A program made the position numbers and the translations under genes. DNA of 64,000 nucleotides from Flavobacteriaceae bacterium UBA3591. GTDB lineage: Bacteria; Bacteroidota; Bacteroidia; Flavobacteriales; Flavobacteriaceae. Location of the stretch: contig DFMO01000006.1 of the NCBI GenBank assembly GCA_002375695.1, forward strand, positions 389,746 to 453,745, in the 5' to 3' direction. Of this stretch, positions 43,542 through 52,850 are shown piece after piece (the stretch's first letter is position 1; each line of letters starts with the position of its first letter). The notes below the pieces were generated by a model. That model made no database searches and was not told where the DNA came from. It saw nothing but the letters and a program-made list of their open reading frames with translations.

Positions 43542-43584
43542 CATAATGTCTGTTAAAACAAGGGGTTTTACAGACATTATGTCT
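43542..43584. promoter_or_regulatory. Nested palindromes between divergent ytxJ and clpB
   Basis: CATAATGTCTGT (43542-43553) and its exact complement ACAGACATTATG (43570-43581) form a 12-bp stem that continues as AAAAC/GTTTT with one bulged T, so about 17 pairs around a five-base loop. Overlapping its right arm is a second perfect palindrome AGACAT-T-ATGTCT (43572-43584). The half-site ATAATGTCT (or ATTATGTCT) thus occurs three times in 43 bp. It is 82 bp from the ytxJ start and 67 bp from the clpB start. Candidate operator for a dimeric repressor or activator shared by both genes, or an RNA hairpin. Confidence 0.7.
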
Positions 43585-43650
43585 TAATTTTAATATGGCT
43601 TTGTATTTGAAATAGGCTTGCTGCAAACATTAACAACAAACACATTATAT

Positions 43651-46251
43651 ATGAATTTTAATAATTTTACTATAAAAAGCCAAGAGGCCATACAGCAGGC
43701 GCAACAGATTGCGCAGGGCTTTGGGCATCAGCAAATTGAAAACGAACATATTTTAAAAGCAATTTTTGAAGTAGACGAAAACGTAACTCCCTTTATTCTT
43801 AAAAAGTTAAACGTAAACCTCGCTACACTAAAACAAATTTTAGACAAACAATTAGAGAGCTTCCCAAAAGTTTCTGGTGGTGATATTATGCTTTCGCGCG
43901 AAGCAAATAAAGCGGTTATTGAAGCTAGTAATATTGCCAAAAAGATGGGCGATGAATACGTTTCTATTGAACATTTGCTACTCGGAATATTAAAATCTAA
44001 AAGCGGAATTGCACAAAGTTTAAAAGACCAAGGCGTTACTGAAAAAGGAATGAACGCCGCAATTGAAGAGTTACGCGGCGGCGAAAATGTTACTTCGCAA
44101 AGCGCCGAAGAGACTTATAATTCACTAAATAAATACGCCAAAAACCTCAACCAACTTGCGCGCGATGGGAAACTAGACCCCGTTATTGGGCGCGATGAAG
44201 AAATACGTAGGATTTTACAAATTCTTTCTCGTAGAACCAAAAATAACCCAATGCTTGTAGGTGAACCAGGAACTGGAAAAACAGCTATCGCCGAAGGATT
44301 GGCGCATAGGATTGTAGATGGCGATGTACCTGAAAACTTAAAAAGTAAAGAGATTTATTCTTTAGACATGGGTGCGCTAATTGCCGGTGCTAAATACAAA
44401 GGTGAGTTTGAGGAACGCCTTAAAGCCGTGATAAAAGAAGTAACTTCTAGCGATGGCGACATTGTTTTATTTATCGATGAAATTCACACCCTTGTTGGCG
44501 CTGGTGGCGGCCAAGGCGCTATGGATGCTGCCAATATTTTAAAACCGGCTTTGGCGCGAGGCGAATTAAGAGCAATTGGTGCAACAACACTCGATGAATA
44601 TCAAAAATATTTTGAAAAGGACAAAGCACTCGAACGCCGATTCCAAAAAGTAGTGGTAGATGAGCCCGATACAGAAAGTGCTATTTCTATTTTACGCGGA
44701 ATAAAAGAAAAGTACGAAACACACCATAAAGTTAGGATTAAAGATGGTGCTATCATTGCAGCCGTTGAACTTTCAGAACGTTATATTACAAATAGATTTC
44801 TTCCAGATAAAGCTATTGATTTAATGGACGAGGCAGCGAGTAAATTAAGGATGGAAATTAATTCGAAACCCGAAGAACTCGATGTTTTAGACCGAAAAAT
44901 CATGCAGCTCGAGATTGAAATTGAAGCTATAAAACGTGAAAAAGATGAGGTAAAACTGAAAGCGCTTCACGCAGATCTCGCAAATTTAAAAGAAGAGCGA
45001 AATGAACTTAATGCGAAATGGCAAAGCGAAAAAGAAGTAGTTGATAATGTTCAAAACTTAAAAACGCAAATTGAGAATTTTAAATTAGAAGCCGAACGCG
45101 CCGAACGCGAAGGAGATTTTGGGAAAGTAGCCGAACTTCGTTACGGGAAAATTAAAGATGCGCAAGCTGCATTAAGCAAGTTAGAGACACAACTCGCCGA
45201 AAATGATGAAGCCACTTCTATGATTAAAGAAGAAGTAACACGCGAAGATATTGCCGAAGTTGTTGCAAAATGGACTGGTATTCCTGTTACAAAAATGCTA
45301 CAAAGCGATCGCGAAAAGCTTTTAAATTTAGAAAGTCATTTGCATAAACGAGTGGTGGGCCAAAATGAAGCAATTGTAGCGGTGAGTGACGCTATACGCC
45401 GAAGTCGCGCCGGGTTGCAGGATGAAAAAAAACCAATTGGTAGCTTCCTATTTTTAGGAACAACCGGTGTAGGTAAAACCGAACTCGCAAAAGCGCTTGC
45501 AGAATATCTTTTTGATGATGAAAATGCAATGACGCGAATTGATATGAGCGAATACCAAGAACGTCATAGCGTGAGCCGCTTAGTAGGAGCACCTCCAGGA
45601 TATGTGGGTTATGACGAAGGCGGACAACTTACAGAGGCTGTACGTAGAAAACCATACAGTGTAGTGCTTTTAGACGAAATTGAAAAAGCTCATCCAGATA
45701 CATTTAATATTTTATTACAAGTTTTAGACGAAGGCCGTTTAACAGACAATAAAGGGCGCTTAGCAGATTTTAAAAACACAATTATAATTATGACTAGTAA
45801 TATGGGAAGTCAAATTATTCAAGAGCGTTTTGAAACTGTTAAAGATCCAGATACGGCAATGGAAGGTGCTAAAGTTGAAGTACTCGCACTTTTAAGACAA
45901 ACGGTGCGACCTGAATTTTTAAACCGTATAGACGACATTATTATGTTTACTCCACTGTCCAAAACCGATATTAATGAAATTGTTTCGTTACAATTAAAAG
46001 GGCTTTCAAAAATGTTGGCAAAACAAAATATTGTTTTAGACGCCACACCTGAAGCGGTATCGTATCTTTCTGAGAAAGGCTTCGACCCACAGTACGGAGC
46101 AAGACCTGTTAAAAGAGTTATTCAACGTGAAGTTTTAAACGAGTTGAGTAAAGAAATATTAGCCGGCAAAATAACTACCGATAGTATTATTCTTTTAGAT
46201 AGTTTTAATGATACACTTGTTTTTAGAAACCAAGAAAACTTAAGCGAGTAA
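43651..46251 (+). CDS. clpB: ATP-dependent disaggregase ClpB
   Basis: 866 residues from ATG 43651 (MNFNNFTIKSQEAIQQAQQ); eleven further upstream codons are not family-like. N-terminal Clp repeat domain (1-145), AAA+ domain 1 with Walker A GEPGTGKTA and Walker B LFIDEIHTL, a middle coiled-coil domain (about 400-525), then AAA+ domain 2 with Walker A LGTTGVGKTELAK and Walker B VLLDEIEKAH, and a C-terminal domain with KRVIQREVLNELSKEILAGK. It extracts polypeptides from aggregates together with DnaK. It diverges from ytxJ across a large palindrome that may be its operator. Confidence 0.97.
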   Translation: MNFNNFTIKSQEAIQQAQQIAQGFGHQQIENEHILKAIFEVDENVTPFILKKLNVNLATLKQILDKQLESFPKVSGGDIMLSREANKAVIEASNIAKKMGDEYVSIEHLLLGILKSKSGIAQSLKDQGVTEKGMNAAIEELRGGENVTSQSAEETYNSLNKYAKNLNQLARDGKLDPVIGRDEEIRRILQILSRRTKNNPMLVGEPGTGKTAIAEGLAHRIVDGDVPENLKSKEIYSLDMGALIAGAKYKGEFEERLKAVIKEVTSSDGDIVLFIDEIHTLVGAGGGQGAMDAANILKPALARGELRAIGATTLDEYQKYFEKDKALERRFQKVVVDEPDTESAISILRGIKEKYETHHKVRIKDGAIIAAVELSERYITNRFLPDKAIDLMDEAASKLRMEINSKPEELDVLDRKIMQLEIEIEAIKREKDEVKLKALHADLANLKEERNELNAKWQSEKEVVDNVQNLKTQIENFKLEAERAEREGDFGKVAELRYGKIKDAQAALSKLETQLAENDEATSMIKEEVTREDIAEVVAKWTGIPVTKMLQSDREKLLNLESHLHKRVVGQNEAIVAVSDAIRRSRAGLQDEKKPIGSFLFLGTTGVGKTELAKALAEYLFDDENAMTRIDMSEYQERHSVSRLVGAPPGYVGYDEGGQLTEAVRRKPYSVVLLDEIEKAHPDTFNILLQVLDEGRLTDNKGRLADFKNTIIIMTSNMGSQIIQERFETVKDPDTAMEGAKVEVLALLRQTVRPEFLNRIDDIIMFTPLSKTDINEIVSLQLKGLSKMLAKQNIVLDATPEAVSYLSEKGFDPQYGARPVKRVIQREVLNELSKEILAGKITTDSIILLDSFNDTLVFRNQENLSE

Positions 46252-46274
46252 TTACTTTACAAGCTTCAACAAAC

Positions 46275-46308
46275 AAACCCTCAGCAATCGCTTTGAGGGT
46301 TTTGTTTT
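46275..46308 (+). terminator. Terminator of clpB
   Basis: AAACCCTCA and TGAGGGTTT form a 9-bp stem with a ten-base loop, followed by TGTTTT on the plus strand; 24 bp after the clpB stop. Confidence 0.8.
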
Positions 46309-46328
46309 AAACACAAGCCAAATACTTT

Positions 46329-46375
46329 AAAAAAAGACCCATCAAGATTTTAACTAATAAAATCTTGATGGGTCT
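46329..46375 (-). terminator. Terminator of csbD
   Basis: AGACCCATCAAGATTTTA and its perfect complement (46335-46352, 46358-46375) make an 18-bp stem with loop ACTAA; on the minus strand it ends in a run of seven T. It sits 38 bp after the csbD stop. Confidence 0.9.
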
Positions 46376-46412
46376 GGCTTCAAATAAAGCGGTAATTAAA
46401 GTTTAGTGAATA

Positions 46413-46598
46413 TTACCACTTGTCAATCTGATCTTTCAATTCTTCTTTGGTTTTACCCGTTTTTTCTTGTAAACGACCAAGTAGCTCGTCAGATTTTCCT
46501 TCGGTATACTTTAAATCGTCATCGGTAAGGTCGCCGTATTCTTGTTTAAATTTACCTTTTACTTGGTTCCATTTACCTTTAAATTGCTCTTCGTTCAT
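46413..46598 (-). CDS. CsbD family stress protein
   Basis: 61 residues, hydrophilic and highly charged, with the CsbD pattern MNEEQFKGKWNQVKGKFKQE, YGDLTDDDLKYTEGKSDELL and a terminal KTGKTKEELKDQID. CsbD-like proteins accumulate in general stress or stationary phase in many bacteria; the molecular role is unknown. It is monocistronic with a strong terminator, and its neighbours clpB and the phosphatase do not help further. Confidence 0.88.
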   Translation of the reverse strand: MNEEQFKGKWNQVKGKFKQEYGDLTDDDLKYTEGKSDELLGRLQEKTGKTKEELKDQIDKW

Positions 46599-46753
46599 AG
46601 CTTATTTCTTTTTGTTTAGTTAATTTTCCTTTTCGTTTTATAAAATTACAATACACTATCAACACATTGTAATAACGAAATATTAAAGCTTATAGATATT
46701 TAGTTATAACTTTGCTAAGAAATCTTAAAAACTGTTACTACAATTCTATTAAT

Positions 46754-47299
46754 ATGAAATACTTTATAATATTAATTTTAGCTGTTCCGTTATTTACATT
46801 TTGCGGCCAATCAAACGAGAAATCTGCAAACTCACAAAATAAACTTCAAGAAACAGATCAAAATATTAACGCCACATATTACTTGATTCGGCACGCCGAA
46901 AAGGATCGATCTAACCCCAAAAATCACGACCCAAACTTAAATATTGATGGTATGTTGCGTGCAAAACGCTGGGCCGAGTATTTTGAGCCTATTAAAATTG
47001 ATGAAATTTATATCACAAAATATATTCGTACCAAGCAAACTGTTTCGCTTATAGCACAGCAAAAAGCTATTTCGCCAAAGCGCTACAATCCAAAAACAAT
47101 TTATTCTAATGAGTTTTTAAATCAAACCAACGGAAAAACCGTCCTAATTGCCGGGCATAGCAACACTACACCTCAACTGGTAAACAAATTAATTAGCGAA
47201 GAAAAGTATAGCGATATGGACGATAGCGACAATGCTACCCTTTTTAAAGTTACAATTAATGGCAACAATAAAAGCGTTGAAACTATTATTGTTGAATAA
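46754..47299 (+). CDS. Histidine phosphatase family lipoprotein (SixA-like)
   Basis: 181 residues from ATG 46754 (MKYFIILILAVPLFTFCG, lipobox TFC), fourteen codons inside the longest frame. The phosphoglycerate-mutase fold has the catalytic RHG-type motif YLIRHAEKDRSNP, the Arg in YITKYIRTKQTVSLI, and a second His in LIAGHSNTTPQLVNKL. A TAACTTTG element lies at 46707-46714, forty bases upstream. It is a periplasmic or surface phosphatase of unknown substrate. It is monocistronic. Confidence 0.82.
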   Translation: MKYFIILILAVPLFTFCGQSNEKSANSQNKLQETDQNINATYYLIRHAEKDRSNPKNHDPNLNIDGMLRAKRWAEYFEPIKIDEIYITKYIRTKQTVSLIAQQKAISPKRYNPKTIYSNEFLNQTNGKTVLIAGHSNTTPQLVNKLISEEKYSDMDDSDNATLFKVTINGNNKSVETIIVE

Positions 47300-47392
47300 G
47301 TAATAACACTCTCTTTTAAAACCACATTATTCGTTATAAAAAAATTGGTTAAACCTTCTTTAAACCGCTAAATAAACCACAATAATTATTCT

Positions 47393-47400
47393 ATTTTTGC
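47393..47400 (+). promoter_or_regulatory. -7 element of smpB
   Basis: TATTTTTG matches TAnnTTTG exactly and ends four bases before the ATG at 47405; no clear TTG sits 19 bases upstream. The placement implies a near-leaderless transcript. Confidence 0.5.
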
Positions 47401-47404
47401 ATCT

Positions 47405-47869
47405 ATGGCAATACAGAAAACTGTTAAAATTAAAAACCGAAAAGCTCGGTTTGAATACGAAATTTTAGACACTTATACTGCGGGCATTGTTTTGCGAGGC
47501 ACCGAAATTAAAGCTATTAGAGAAGGTAAAGCATCTATAGCCGAAAGCTTTTGCGAATTTAGCAACGGAGAGCTGTTTGTTATTAATATGACAGTACAAG
47601 AGTATAGCCACGCCTCACACTATAGCCACGCGCCAAAAAGCGAACGCAAACTACTTTTAAATCGCAACGAGCTTAAAAAACTTGAAAAAGAAGTAAAAAA
47701 CAGCGGACTTACAATTGTCCCGCTTGTACTTTTTACAAACAGTAAGGGATTGGCAAAGATGGACATTGCTCTAGCTCGCGGAAAGAAAGAATACGACAAG
47801 CGCGAGGTAATTAAGGAACGTGATACAAAAAGACAGCTAAGGCGTATTAAAAAAGCGTTTAATAATTAA
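47405..47869 (+). CDS. smpB: SsrA-binding protein SmpB
   Basis: Small RNA-binding protein that works with tmRNA to rescue stalled ribosomes. 154 residues. OB-fold motifs: KNRKARFEYEILDTYTAGI, LRGTEIKAIREGKASIAESF, YSHAPKSERKLLLNRNELK and the basic tail EVIKERDTKRQLRRIKKAF, which contacts tmRNA. The tmRNA gene (ssrA) is not in the window. Starts at ATG 47405 and is followed 78 bp later by a DUF5686 gene on the same strand. Confidence 0.96.
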   Translation: MAIQKTVKIKNRKARFEYEILDTYTAGIVLRGTEIKAIREGKASIAESFCEFSNGELFVINMTVQEYSHASHYSHAPKSERKLLLNRNELKKLEKEVKNSGLTIVPLVLFTNSKGLAKMDIALARGKKEYDKREVIKERDTKRQLRRIKKAFNN

Positions 47870-47947
47870 TTTTTAAAATTGTTTTTTCTAGATGCCTTCT
47901 TTTGGTAATTTGGTTCGCAATTAACCAATGCCATAGATTCTTCATTT

Positions 47948-50428
47948 ATGAAAAAACTTCTCTTTCTATTCGTGTTGTTTTCAACAGTCTGTATTCAGGC
48001 CCAGATTATAGGAAAAGTTACCAACACGAATAACCAGCCCCTACCTTATGTAAATATTTATTTGCAAAATAGTTATACAGGCACTACCACAAACGACGAT
48101 GGAAATTACAAACTAGATGTTTCTACGGCAAGTGAATTAACGATAACGTTTCAGTTTTTGGGTTATAAAACATTATCGAAAACAATAACACCAAAATCTT
48201 TTCCCTATATTTTAAACATTACTCTCGAAGAAGAATTAACAAGTTTAGATGAAGTTGTTTTAAACACCACCGAAGATCCCGCTTTTAGAATAATTAGGGA
48301 AACTATTGCACACCGCAAAGAGAACATTGAAAAATTAAGCGAATTTACAGCCAATTTTTACTCACGCGGACTTTGGAAAGTAAAAAATGTGCCCGAAAAA
48401 ATAATGGGTCAAAAAGTGGGTGATTTTGAAGGAGCCTTAGATTCTACTCGTACGGGTGTTATTTATCTTTCAGAAACTATTTCGGAAATTGCCTACCAAA
48501 AACCCGATAAATTCACAGAAAAAATAATTGCAAGTAAGGTTAGCGGGAACGATAATGGCTTCAGTTTTAACAGCGCCCAAAGTGCTAATTTTTCATTCTA
48601 TGAAAACACAGTTGAGCTCAATACAGCCTTGGTTTCACCTATTGCAAACAATGCATTAAATTATTACAACTATAAACTCGAAGGTGTTTTTTACGAAGGC
48701 AATAAGCTTATTAACAAAATTAAAGTGCTACCAAAACGCACTAATGATAGGGTTTGGCAAGGCTTTATTTACATTGTTGAAGACGACTGGCAACTTTACG
48801 GCACCGAACTTTCTACTACTGGAGCAGCAATTCAGGTGCCTTTTGTAAAAGAACTATTTATAAAACAGAATTACAAATTCGACGCAAAAAATGAATTTTG
48901 GGTTAAAATTTCACAAACAATAGATTTTGGCTTTAGTCTATTTGGAATGAAGGGTGAAGGCGGATTTATTGCCGTGTACAGCAATTACAACTTTAAACCA
49001 CAAATCAACAAAAAAACATTTACAAATCAAGTACTGTCATTTACGCCACAAGCAAATAAAAAAGACAGCCTATTTTGGAAAGGAAATCGTCCTGTACCCC
49101 TTACAAATGAAGAGCTAAAAGACTATATTAAAAAAGACAGTCTGCAGGTTTTACGTCAGTCTAAGCGGTATTTAGATTCAGTAGATAGCAAATCAAACCA
49201 ATTAAAAATAATCGACTTATTTACGGCATACACTTTTAAAAATTCTTTTAAAAAATGGTCTATTAAATACGACGGCCCTTTAACAAAAATTCATTTTAAC
49301 ACCGTGCAGGGTTGGAATAGTAAAATGTCGCTTACTTATAATAAATGGTACGATGACAACCAAACAAACACCTTTTCGGCGGCTATAAATACAACATATG
49401 GAATTGCCGAAGATAGACTTCGGTTTACAGCCAAATTAATTAGAAATTTTAATTGGAAGGACAAATTACGCATTTCGCTTTCGGGCGGTAGTAAAGTGAG
49501 TCAGTTTAATAGTACCGAGCCTATTTCACCATTTATCAATACGGTGGCGACACTTTTCTTTGAACGAAATTTTATAAAACTATACGAGCTTAACTTTGGC
49601 CAAATTGAGTATAGCCAAGAAGTTTTTAACGGGCTTCACCTTTACGCCACGGCGGGATATGAAAACCGACAGCCACTTTTCAATAATACTAACTACGTAA
49701 CAATCCCCAACAAAAATGTAAGCTACACAAGTAATAATCCGCTTGATGCCAACAATTTTAATATTGCCGCCATTTCAGAACACAACATAATAAAAAACAA
49801 AGTGCAGGCGCGAATTAATTTTGCTCAGAAGTACTACTCAAACCCCGATATGAAACTAAACATTGCCGATAATAAATTTCCGGAGTGGAATGTTTTAATT
49901 GAAAATGGTATTTCAACAACCGATAATAAATATAACTACACACAGTTTGAAACAGGTTTAAAACAACAATTAACATTCGGCAACAAAGGAAATTTTAATT
50001 ATTATTTAAAAGGAGGCGCATTTACAAATAGCGATAAAATATCGTTTATCGACTATAAACATTTTAACGGCAACCAAACGCGAGTGGGTACTACAGCAAG
50101 CTATACCAATGTATTTAACTTAATGCCTTATTACAATTTTAGCACAAATAAAGAGTATTTTGAAGGCCATTTTGAGCACGATTTTCAAGGATGGGTTTTG
50201 GGGAAAGTTCCGGGTATAAATAAGTTAAATGTGAATTTGGTGATTGGAGCACATATTTTAAGCACAGTGGATAAAAAACCCTATTCTGAAATTTCGATGG
50301 GCTTAGATAATTTAGGTTTTGGCAATTTTAAAATGCTACGAATAGATTACGTACGTTCCTTTTATGATAGTAGCAGTAGTGGCGCCTTTATATTTGGCTT
50401 AAAATTTCTAGATATTTTAAATCCTTAA
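47948..50428 (+). CDS. DUF5686 outer-membrane protein with carboxypeptidase-regulatory-like N-domain
   Basis: 826 residues. Signal peptide (about 1-19), then a beta-sandwich carboxypeptidase D regulatory-like domain (about 20-105) with GKVTNTNNQPLPYVNIYLQN, and a long DUF5686 region whose C-terminal 300 residues form alternating amphipathic strands of an outer-membrane barrel (KLRISLSGGSKVSQFN, LIRNFNWKDKLRISLSG, ending FGLKFLDILNP). DUF5686 proteins are common in Bacteroidota; function unknown. The last residue being aromatic-free (P) is slightly unusual for a barrel. It follows smpB and is followed 8 bp later by an acetyltransferase gene. Confidence 0.85.
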   Translation: MKKLLFLFVLFSTVCIQAQIIGKVTNTNNQPLPYVNIYLQNSYTGTTTNDDGNYKLDVSTASELTITFQFLGYKTLSKTITPKSFPYILNITLEEELTSLDEVVLNTTEDPAFRIIRETIAHRKENIEKLSEFTANFYSRGLWKVKNVPEKIMGQKVGDFEGALDSTRTGVIYLSETISEIAYQKPDKFTEKIIASKVSGNDNGFSFNSAQSANFSFYENTVELNTALVSPIANNALNYYNYKLEGVFYEGNKLINKIKVLPKRTNDRVWQGFIYIVEDDWQLYGTELSTTGAAIQVPFVKELFIKQNYKFDAKNEFWVKISQTIDFGFSLFGMKGEGGFIAVYSNYNFKPQINKKTFTNQVLSFTPQANKKDSLFWKGNRPVPLTNEELKDYIKKDSLQVLRQSKRYLDSVDSKSNQLKIIDLFTAYTFKNSFKKWSIKYDGPLTKIHFNTVQGWNSKMSLTYNKWYDDNQTNTFSAAINTTYGIAEDRLRFTAKLIRNFNWKDKLRISLSGGSKVSQFNSTEPISPFINTVATLFFERNFIKLYELNFGQIEYSQEVFNGLHLYATAGYENRQPLFNNTNYVTIPNKNVSYTSNNPLDANNFNIAAISEHNIIKNKVQARINFAQKYYSNPDMKLNIADNKFPEWNVLIENGISTTDNKYNYTQFETGLKQQLTFGNKGNFNYYLKGGAFTNSDKISFIDYKHFNGNQTRVGTTASYTNVFNLMPYYNFSTNKEYFEGHFEHDFQGWVLGKVPGINKLNVNLVIGAHILSTVDKKPYSEISMGLDNLGFGNFKMLRIDYVRSFYDSSSSGAFIFGLKFLDILNP

Positions 50429-50435
50429 AAGTAAT

Positions 50436-50951
50436 ATGGCTATTCCGTTTCCAATTATTATTACTGAAAGATTAACTCTTCGGGAAATATTGCTTAGCGA
50501 TATTGACAGAATACATTTTTTTAGAACCGATAAAGCAATAAATAAATTTATAAAACGCGATCCACAAACTCGTGAAATGACGATTGCTTTTATTGAAAAA
50601 GTAACGGCAAATATGCGCAATAATAAATGCTATAATTGGGGAATTTCAACCAAGGAATCAAATGAATTAATTGGTACAATTTGTCTGTGGAATTTTTCAG
50701 AAGATAAAAAAACTGCCGAAGTAGGTTACGACCTCGACCCACAATTTCACGGCAAAGGAATTATGAGCGAGGCATTAAAAGCTGTGCTTAATTTTGCACT
50801 TACCCGCGGAGGTTTTAAAATAGTACAAGCCTATACAGATTATAGGAATTTTCCTTCAAAAAAGCTATTAAAACAACATGGATTTATTCCAAACCCAAAC
50901 ATTCAAGACTCTGATAACCAAAACAATGAAGTGTTTTACCTAAAGTTTTAG
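50436..50951 (+). CDS. GNAT family N-acetyltransferase (RimJ/RimL-like)
   Basis: 171 residues. Opens with PIIITERLTLREILLSDIDRI, has the acetyl-CoA segment GYDLDPQFHGKGIMSEALKA and ends with KLLKQHGFIP, typical of the RimJ/RimL group. The second such gene in the window (see 38105) shares only family-level resemblance. It ends 4 bp into the convergent pcm gene. Substrate unknown. Confidence 0.87.
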   Translation: MAIPFPIIITERLTLREILLSDIDRIHFFRTDKAINKFIKRDPQTREMTIAFIEKVTANMRNNKCYNWGISTKESNELIGTICLWNFSEDKKTAEVGYDLDPQFHGKGIMSEALKAVLNFALTRGGFKIVQAYTDYRNFPSKKLLKQHGFIPNPNIQDSDNQNNEVFYLKF

Positions 50952-51589
50952 TTCTTGTCTTCAAGAAGCGGGACAAATCTAAACTCGCCGTACTCTTCTT
51001 TCTCAAATTCGGTCTCAGATTTGCGTGTAAACACCGTCATAATTTGTGTTTTATCGCCCACAGGAATTACTAATTTTCCGCCAATTTTAAGCTGCGCCAA
51101 CAACGGATTTGGAACATAAGGTGCTCCAGCAGTTACAATAATTCCATCAAAAGGTGCTTCTTCTTCGAGCCCAATATAGCCATCGCCAAAAATCATTCGC
51201 TTAGGTTTGTACCCAAGTTTTGGAAGGAAGAGATTTGTTTTTTTAAACAGTTCATTTTGTCTTTCAATAGTAAAAAGTGTAACCCCTATTTCTAAAAGCA
51301 CTGCAGCTTGATAACCGCTTCCGGTTCCTATTTCTAAAATTTTATCTCCCTTTTTTACCGATAAGAGTTCGGTTTGGCGAGCGACAGTATAAGGCTGTGA
51401 AATAGTTTGATCGGCAGCAATTGGAAAAGCCTTATCTTCATAAGCGTGATGAATAAAGCCAGAGTCCATAAAAAGATGACGAGGCACAGCGCCAATAGCA
51501 TCTAAAACATTTTGGCTTGCAATGCCTTTCTTTTTAAGGTTCTCTACCAACCTTTTACGCATTCCTTGATGGGTAAATGTATCTTTCAC
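50948..51589 (-). CDS. pcm: Protein-L-isoaspartate O-methyltransferase
   Basis: 213 residues; repairs isoaspartyl residues in aged proteins using S-adenosylmethionine. Motifs: DAIGAVPRHLFMDSG near the N-terminus, the SAM-binding loop ILEIGTGSGYQAAVL, FTIERQNELF and FDGIIVTAGAPYVPNPLL. The last 4 bp overlap the convergent acetyltransferase gene. It is the first gene left of a 258-bp gap (51590-51847) in which I see only promoter-like sequence (TACATTTG at 51824-51831) upstream of the next gene. Confidence 0.95.
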   Translation of the reverse strand: MKDTFTHQGMRKRLVENLKKKGIASQNVLDAIGAVPRHLFMDSGFIHHAYEDKAFPIAADQTISQPYTVARQTELLSVKKGDKILEIGTGSGYQAAVLLEIGVTLFTIERQNELFKKTNLFLPKLGYKPKRMIFGDGYIGLEEEAPFDGIIVTAGAPYVPNPLLAQLKIGGKLVIPVGDKTQIMTVFTRKSETEFEKEEYGEFRFVPLLEDKN

Positions 51590-51847
51590 TACTTGTAAAT
51601 TTTAAAAAGGGTGAATTGTAAAATTTAAGACAGTACAAAGTAACCAAATTTGGCAAGTTAAAGCCACTATTTTTAGGCAGAAAGTAAAAAAATAAGCAAT
51701 GACTTAATTTACAATTAGATAATAATTTCTGCTTAAAAATTTAGCTTTTTAGCTTTGCAAGTAGCCCAAAGGCATTTATGCTTAATAGACCAATAATCCT
51801 TTAAAATTCTGCATTAAAACCCTTACATTTGTGAAAAACACACGCCA

Positions 51848-52816
51848 ATGTTAAAAGCGGGAGTTCTAGGTGCAGGACACTTAGGAAAAATACATTTAAA
51901 ATTGCTGCAACAATCCTCAAAATACGAACTTGTGGGTTTCTACGATGCAAGCAAAGAAGCTTCAAAAAAAATTGAAACTGAATTTGGTTATAAAAGCTTT
52001 CCAACTATGGATAGCCTTATTGATGCCTGCGAAATGGTTGTAGTAGTTACCCCTACTAGCAAACATTTTGATTGTGCAAAAAAGGTTATCAATGCTGGCA
52101 AACATCTTTTTATTGAAAAACCAATTACCGAAACGGTGGCGCAAGCCGAAGAAATTCGAGATTTGGCAAAGCTTAAAAAGGTGCGAGGACAAGTTGGCCA
52201 AGTAGAGCGTTTTAACCCAGCCTTTCAAGCGATAAAAGATAAAATAAACAACCCTATGTTTATTGAAACTCATAGGCTTGCAGAATTTAATCCGCGTGGC
52301 ACAGATGTTTCGGTGGTTTTAGATTTAATGATTCACGATATCGACGCTATTTTAAGCGTTGTGCAAAGCGATGTAAAAAGCGTTAATTCTAGTGGTGTTT
52401 CGGTTATAAGTGAAACCCCCGATATTGCAAATGCTCGTATTGAGTTTGAAAATGGTTGTGTGGCCAATTTAACGGCGAGTCGTATTTCGCTAAAAAATAT
52501 GCGAAAAGCGCGTTTCTTTCAGCGCGACGCATATATTTCGGTCGATTTCCTCGAGAAAAAATGTGAAGTGGTTAAAATGAAAAACGCCCCCGAAAAACTC
52601 GACGATTTTGCAATGGTGCTTACCAATGCCGAAGGGGTAAAAAAACAGATTTATTTTGAAAACCCTACCATTGAAATTAACAACGCAATTCTCGATGAAC
52701 TCGAAAGTTTTCACGATGCTATTAAAGCCGATAGAACACCCGAAGTTTCTTTAAAACAAGGAACCGAAGCTTTAAGAGTAGCCATGTTAATAATTGAAAA
52801 TTTTAAAACAATATAA
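51848..52816 (+). CDS. Gfo/Idh/MocA family oxidoreductase
   Basis: 322 residues. Rossmann fold with GVLGAGHLGKIHLK at the N-terminus, VVVVTPTSKHFDCAKKVINA and the family motif GKHLFIEKPITETVAQAEE containing the EKP. The C-terminal domain contains the conserved HDIDAILSVVQ near residue 160. NAD(P)-dependent sugar or deoxysugar dehydrogenases and related enzymes are typical; no substrate can be named. The next gene starts 34 bp later on the same strand, and the two probably share a transcript. Confidence 0.9.
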   Translation: MLKAGVLGAGHLGKIHLKLLQQSSKYELVGFYDASKEASKKIETEFGYKSFPTMDSLIDACEMVVVVTPTSKHFDCAKKVINAGKHLFIEKPITETVAQAEEIRDLAKLKKVRGQVGQVERFNPAFQAIKDKINNPMFIETHRLAEFNPRGTDVSVVLDLMIHDIDAILSVVQSDVKSVNSSGVSVISETPDIANARIEFENGCVANLTASRISLKNMRKARFFQRDAYISVDFLEKKCEVVKMKNAPEKLDDFAMVLTNAEGVKKQIYFENPTIEINNAILDELESFHDAIKADRTPEVSLKQGTEALRVAMLIIENFKTI

Positions 52817-52850
52817 TTTAATAAAAACACCCGCTATTGCGGATATACTT

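Noticed and set aside
46329..46375. The 18-bp stem near csbD as a transposon end or CRISPR-type repeat
   Set aside because: It is a single copy followed by a T run on the csbD strand, fully explained as a terminator.
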